Positions 59,115 to 64,000 of a DNA stretch of 64,000 nt are shown here, in pieces. How positions within the stretch are numbered: the first letter of the stretch is position 1; every line of letters starts with the position of its first letter. Position numbers and translations under genes: made by a program. The DNA is from Gnetum montanum (Eukaryota; Streptophyta; Gnetopsida; Gnetales; Gnetaceae): contig MNCI01037917.1 of assembly GCA_015680685.1 (NCBI GenBank), positions 80,305 through 144,304 of the forward strand. Direction: 5' to 3'. The notes beneath the pieces were generated by a model. That model was not told the DNA's origin, ran no database searches, and saw only the letters and a list, made by a program, of their open reading frames with translations.

Positions 59115-59914
59115 TGATGAGCCGCGATATCACTTATGTGATATCGCATCCACCACGCAATATCGCATACATGATATTGCATCCTGCCTCATCTTCTATA
59201 AATAAGAGGCAGCACCCTTTGTTCCAAGGCAGTTAGACTTAGACCCTTAGCTAGATTCTTGCAGTTTTGTTATTCCAGAGTTAGAATTATTTCTATGTGT
59301 CCGCAGTAGGAGTCATAGTATGAACAAATCTTTATTCGAGCAATTTTTAGCTGAGCACAATTTTGTGTACAACAATAAAGATGAACTTTATGATAAACCT
59401 TGTAGCATATAGATTAAGCTAATTAGTAATTAATGATTGTTTAATTCTTTTCTAGTTAATTAATATATTTCTCAACCTTCACCCCCTTTAGTTAAATACA
59501 CTCAGTACGACTGCTTCGAGCATGCGTGTAGCACTTGGTAACCCAGTAACGATTAACGTTTGGTAATCCCAACAGTGCTGCACTGGTTCAGGATGTGTAC
59601 GGTAAGTGGGAACATGTTAGGAACATTTAGAACTTAGTTAATGAATAGTTCATGTAAGTTAGCCACTTAGTTCTCTCTCCCCTTCCTTTATTAGCAGAAG
59701 ACATAAAAAGACAAAAAGCTATAAAAATCATATACCTCAAGCTTACTTAACCATACAACCATGACAATATAAGTAAGTTTGGAAAGATAATGATTGATTA
59801 ACCCTAAGTGTTCCATTAAGGAGCATAAGCACTTAGTCCTTGGAGTTCGACCAGATCACGCGTGAAACACTCGTATTCATATGGTTGAGTGTAGGAGTAC
59901 CTTGCCACTCATCA
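59115..59914 (+). repeat. LTR shared by element C (3' end) and element D (5' end)
   Basis: 800 bases, TGATGAGCCGCG...GCCACTCATCA. It is preceded by element C's 3' UTR and followed by a PBS and gag start. Sequence is close to the LTRs of element A (for example aataagaggc and agttagacttagaccct) and clearly less decayed than the 5' LTR of element C. U3 begins with a perfect hairpin: arms gcgatatcac and gtgatatcgc at 59124..59133 and 59138..59147. Confidence 0.9.
59197..59204 (+). promoter_or_regulatory. TATA box of the 59115 LTR
   Basis: TATAAATA, conserved in position in the LTRs at 3750, 13099, 14801, 21720, 50161 and 56393. Confidence 0.65.
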
Positions 59915-59933
59915 TTGGCGTCGTTGTTGGGGA
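59915..59933 (+). other. Primer binding site of element D
   Basis: ttggcgtcgttgttgggga, a tRNA-Asp-type site with C-to-T changes, directly follows TCATCA of the LTR. Confidence 0.8.
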
Positions 59934-60059
59934 CTTAGTTGTTTGTGCACTACGTAGAACATAGGAAATCAGTCATATCATTGGAACATTAGAACGAACC
60001 CTTAGGATTAATTAAAGAAAGATAAGACAATGGTACATCGCACATTGAACAAGACAAAA

Positions 60060-62300
60060 ATGTCTTCTTCTTCACATAAGAGCACTTCACTGCCTAGGAC
60101 TAACACAAGAGGTAGTCGGTCGCATAATACATGTAACCAAGATCCGCCAACTCCTCAACAGTTTCATGTGGTATATACCCATCCCGCTGAGTATGTACCT
60201 AATTTCACCTTTATTCTCCACCAAGATGAACAACTGTGTTGGAGAAACTTGGAGGGTAACATAGTGTTGCCTCCAGACCAATCAGTTCTCAACATGCTCC
60301 TTCGTGCATTGCATGAAATCATGACATAAGGGACTATCACCCCACAGAAGCGCAACGTCAAAGGAACTTGTGACAGAAGAGATACCATACATCCTTGAAG
60401 GGTAAATGGCCCCATAACTCCCTGCACATTTTGAATGAAATTGAGGGTGGTGAACATGTTTCAATGGGTTTCCTACAAAAAGATGTTCCTCCTCCTAACA
60501 TTGGTCAGGAGGTGGTGTATCAAAACCTTCACTCCACTATTCACAACCCTGGTTTTGATACTCACGAACACAAAGTGTTCAACGAGGGAACACAAACACA
60601 CGATAAGGGAATATGTTCTGATCGTGATCACGATTGAGGCTGAGACCACTGAAGAGAAGGTAGAAAACACCATCATGATGATGGTTCTCCTTCTTCTTCA
60701 CCTTCATTGTCATCTTCACCCTCTCCTTCGGTGTTTGGATGCAGCATAGGGAAACCAATCATGAGGATAAAGGAAAATGAAGTGAGATACATCGACGAGA
60801 TAGTCAAGAATGAGGATGAGGGCACTGTAAGGAATCAAGGCATAGAAGAAGGGAGAGTAGGGAACCGCGTAGACACCATAGACGCTATCAATGAGATGAT
60901 CACAAAGAACCCCTACTCGCAACTAGAAGCATGCTAGATATAACGGAGGTCGTAAGAGTTCCAACCAGGCACCAAAAGGATAGTAGGATCAAGAGGTTAG
61001 ACATGAACAACATCCCACGATTTGAAAGGGGATACAACGCTGATCTTAAACATGACTTACAAGAATTCCACGATGCATGTGCCTTGCAAACTATAGAAAA
61101 AAAATGGCAAAAACTGAAGTTATTCCCAAGCACACTAGTGAAAGAAGCTGAAAGCTAGTATCAATCCTTAGAACCAGAATCCATTAGAAGGTGGAGTACA
61201 ATCTTAGAACTGTTTAATGATAAGTACCAACCATACTCCCAAGTGTCTAACCTGCGGAAGCAAATCCAAGGATGGAAGTAAGAAAATCATGCACCCTTGG
61301 ATGCTGCCATGGGCTGTTATTACGCACTATTACATCATTGACCTAGCCATGGTTATTCATAGTGGGATCAACTACACCATATCGTGGATGGACTTAGGCA
61401 TGAAACAAGAAGAACCATTGGGACGTATGCCCAAGGAAGGTTATTAGAGCTTAGGTCTCATCAAATTCATAGATTACTAGAGCAAGTAGCCAAAGAAGAA
61501 GGTGATCTACAAAAGAGAGAGAGTGCAGAAGAATACAACTGAAAACCTTCCCTTTGAAAAAGGGGAGTTAGATTTTCTAATGAGGGAGAAGAGTCACCAC
61601 TCAAAGAGATGGTGAATAGGAAAACTTTGCCTCTTCAAAAGTTAACAACAAAAGTATCGACAAAGGTAGACCAAATGTGGGACTCCCTATATAGTAGGTT
61701 TGAAACCATTCTTAAAATTGTAGAAGAGTCTAGGGAGCGAGGTAGTGACCATGACAAAAAGAAAAAGAGAGAAGTGAATAATGCACATAACAAGGGTAAT
61801 AAAACCATCCTAAGGGATGTTGCCCAATGATATCACATCTACAAGAGTCTGGTGTGTATGCACTCAACCAACAACTAAATAAATAGTAAGCACCCTAACA
61901 ATTACCTTATCCCCAAGGTAACCCAAGGCAGTTCCACCAGCCTTCAACATATTATCCAAGTGGAACTCCACCACAACCCATTGAGCAACATCAATAGTGG
62001 CAATACCCATAGTCATGGGGGATGCCACCACCAAGGCAACAATACCCCTACCAGCAACCTGACCCATATGGCTACTACATGCAGCATCCAATCTCTCCAC
62101 ATGACTCTATTAGTCACATTACACCACAAAATCACTACCAAACTCATGAGTATTATAAAACTCCTTCTCCTAGGGAAGATAACCCACAAACATACCATTC
62201 TTCAAATCCATCCACGGCTCTCACACTGATAGCTCCATTACCACCCACTCTAGCAATGCAATGCCGCAAGGGCTATAAATCCTCCAACCCGTTGTTGGTT
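60060..62300 (+). pseudogene. gag relic of element D
   Basis: ATG 60060 (MSSSSHKSTSLPRTNTRG). The blocks HQDEQLCWRNLEGNIVL, RIKRLDMNNIPRFERGYN and the capsid-like core are in shifting frames. The helical MVNRKTLPLQKLTTKVSTKV segment is at 61609. Where A and B have the knuckle, D has a deletion: KGNK is followed at once by TILRDVA, so the zinc-knuckle is gone. The Gln/Pro-rich tail is at 62022..62290. Confidence 0.85.
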
Positions 62301-63060
62301 CTAAAAACTATATGAAGAAAAGACCTTTCTTTAGAGCCAACAGTCCAACCAAGCCCATACAACCACAAGCGGTTGAACCTCTGAACACCTCCCCATTAAA
62401 TAAGACTTTAGAGCTCCCTTTGAACCAAACACCAAGCTCAACGCATACGGTTATGTTAACACATGTCGTTACTGAATGGATTAAGGTTGGCCACCTTCCC
62501 AGGAAATTCTCTAATCTTGCAAGCCCTCTAATCTATCTCCAAATCGTTGGAAATGATCCATGTAAAGCTCTTCTGGACTCAGGTTCTAGAGTCAACTTAA
62601 TATCACAATAAATGTACAAAGCCTGGAACCTGCCTCCATTAAGGAAGAGCAATATTTTCCTAGAGCTGGCCAACCAATCCATCACTGTTCCCTTGGAACT
62701 GTTGGAAGAAATCGTCACCACTGAGTGTGGATGGTCATACCCAGTTGATTTCCTAGTGATACAAGTTAATAATGGTAAAGGGAACTTCCTAATAATAATG
62801 GGAAGGACATGGCTAAGTACTATAGATGCACACCTAAGAATCTACAATATTTCCCTGGAAATATCTAAGGAAAACACTTTTGGAAAGATTGAGAAGAAGA
62901 AGGTTCCATGCATCGCATACAGTGATATAGGGTGCAATTGCATGCAGAGATCATGGGTTGTCCAAAGTTTAGCATTACTTGCATGCAACCAGTGTGCACA
63001 AGACATTAATATACAAAAGTACTTATATGTAGTAGCCACACAATAAGAAGACACCTAGTG
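62300..63060 (+). pseudogene. Aspartic protease relic of element D
   Basis: The frame 62312..62611 has WIKVGHLPRKFSN and PLIYLQIVGNDPCKALLDSG with an intact DSG triad and RVNLISQ. A TAA stop separates it from 62612..63046 (NIFLELANQSITVP, IIMGRTWLSTIDAHLRIYN). The stop lies at the same place in A and B. Confidence 0.85.
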
Positions 63061-63097
63061 GCTGATAGCTGATCAAGAGAGCAACTCACTAATATGC

Positions 63098-63470
63098 ATG
63101 GAACCAATTGAGGGAATAACTTGTGCTTACATCAAAAGCATAGATGCACTAGAGCAAGTCTGCTGCAAACTTCCAAGCCTTAACCTTGAAAACATTAACT
63201 GGGGAAAGTTGGAGATTCCTAAAAAATTCAAAAAAGAGCCCCTAGAATTGAAACCATTTCCCACCGATCTAGAATATATGATCCTTGAAAATGGAAAACT
63301 AGTAATCATCAATGCAAGACATGCTTCCAAACAAAAAGAAAGACTGTTGGAAGTAATAAACAAGTAGTCAAAAGCTTTTGCCTAGTCGTATCCTGAATTA
63401 ACTGGAATATATCCTAGGATATGCCAGCATAGGATTTACACTGACCCCTCCATGAAACCTCAAAAAATTG
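63098..63470 (+). pseudogene. Protease-RT linker of element D
   Basis: An 89-codon frame (63098..63367) ends EYMILENGKLVIINARHASK followed by QKERLLEVINK, the usual 'L..LK..LKYAFL......VIISS.L...QE..LL.VL' linker before RT. Confidence 0.7.
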
Positions 63471-64000
63471 CAGAGATGATTCAACCCAAAATTGAAGCAA
63501 GTAGTAAAATAAGAAATAGAACAGCTTCTTAAGGCTGGGTTCATATATCCCATTACTGATAGTGAATGGGTTAGCCCTCTAGTGATCATGCCTAAAAAAG
63601 AAGGCAAATGGAGGATGTGCATAGATTTTAGGTTGTTGAACATGGCAACATTTAAGGATCACTTTCTGTTGTCATTCGTTGACCAAGTCTTAGACACCAT
63701 AGCAGGGCATTGTTATTATAGTTTTCTGGATGGCTATAGTGGATACAACCAGATACAGATACCCCCAAAAGACTAAGCCAAGACAACATTCACCAATCCT
63801 TGGGAAACATTTGTGTATAAACAAATGTCATTTGGCTTGTGCAATGCTCCTACCACGTTTCAATGCCTAGTTCTAATCATATTCCAACAGCAGATAGGGA
63901 ATGAAGTGGAGGTCTTTATGGACGACTTCTCCACCTATGGAACAAGTTTTGATCAAGCCTTGGACTGATTAGAGTAAGTGCTGAAAAGATGCGTAGAAAC
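63470..64000 (+). pseudogene. Reverse transcriptase relic of element D (cut by window end)
   Basis: EIEQLLKAGFIYPITDSEWV, SPLVIMPKKEGKWRMCIDF, DQVLDTIAGHCYYSFLDGYS, MSFGLCNAPTTF and EVFMDDFSTYGTSFDQALD run in one frame with three TAG/TAA-type stops. The catalytic MDD is intact. Confidence 0.9.

Larger units (their letters stand above)
37801..59914 (+). mobile_element. Element C: old full-length Athila-like retrotransposon carrying two nested insertions
   Basis: The order is 5' LTR, PBS, gag, protease, RT, RNase H, integrase, a long non-coding stretch, an extra ORF, a polypurine-like stretch at about 59106..59114, then an LTR at 59115. The interior is broken by the solo LTR at 42851 and by element B. 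Subtracting both insertions and their duplications leaves about 12.1 kb. Both the 3' UTR (gtcatgaacacc, gaacttgatgatgag) and the post-integrase region match elements A and B, which shows the pieces belong together. PBS type, RT and the 3' ORF point to the Athila branch of Ty3/gypsy. Every ORF is disabled. Confidence 0.8.
59915..64000 (+). mobile_element. Element D interior (Athila-like), running off the window
   Basis: PBS, gag, protease and the first half of RT follow in order in plus orientation. It is the best match to element A, with which it shares sites and the protease stop. The 3' end and any target duplication lie beyond the window. Confidence 0.9.

Noticed and set aside
1-64000. CRISPR arrays, bacterial operons, rRNA genes
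   Set aside because: No regularly spaced short repeats, no Shine-Dalgarno-led gene runs and no rRNA-like sequence were seen.

Overview
The window looks like nuclear DNA from a seed plant, probably a large repeat-bloated genome such as a gymnosperm. The lineage is an inference from texture: one intron-containing plant gene in 64 kb, with everything else AT-rich, nested and mostly decayed retroelements. There is no bacterial or organellar gene organisation.

The one intact gene is at 8314..10117 on the minus strand. It has three exons and encodes a 179-residue single-C2-domain protein of the plant CAR (C2-domain ABA-related) type, with all five acidic calcium-binding positions present.

From 1 to 7500 lie non-LTR relics: an L1-type LINE 3' part at 280..1200 (-), an RTE-type LINE 3' part with its TGATGA-rich tail at 2410..3265 (+), and a second LINE RT relic at 4675..6720 split by a solo LTR. 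A tRNA-derived SINE-like family is scattered among them, and one copy is split by another solo LTR. From 10.3 to 14.8 kb there is old intergenic DNA with a further solo LTR.

Most of the rest is one Ty3/gypsy family of the Athila/Tat type. It has LTRs of about 0.8 kb with TGATGA...TCATCA ends, a U3 rich in GATATC palindromes, a primer binding site matching tRNA-Asp, and an RT resembling Athila. Element A (14801..22086, -) has TSD gtaca. Element B (49252..56544, -) has TSD atatt. Element C starts at 37801 (+) and is an old full-length copy with gag, PR, RT, RNase H, INT and a long extra 3' ORF. C is interrupted by a 2.7 kb solo LTR (42851..45525, TSD gttca) and by element B. Element D starts at the LTR 59115..59914 and runs off the window. 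A and B have lost different parts of pol and look like non-autonomous derivatives moved in trans.

Element T (23307..32061, TSD cttgt) is a different LTR element with about 3 kb LTRs around a short gag/protease/RNase H-fragment interior. A 4 kb L1-type LINE relic fills about 33.0..37.5 kb (-). Four assembly gaps are present, three inside LTRs and one inside element A.

Every retroelement reading frame seen here carries stops or frameshifts. The features worth most attention are the extra 3' ORF of element C with its conserved splice-acceptor-like start, the LTR-interior-LTR-interior arrangement at 59115, the two independent pol-deletion derivatives, and the triplicated LTR/PBS junction of element T.
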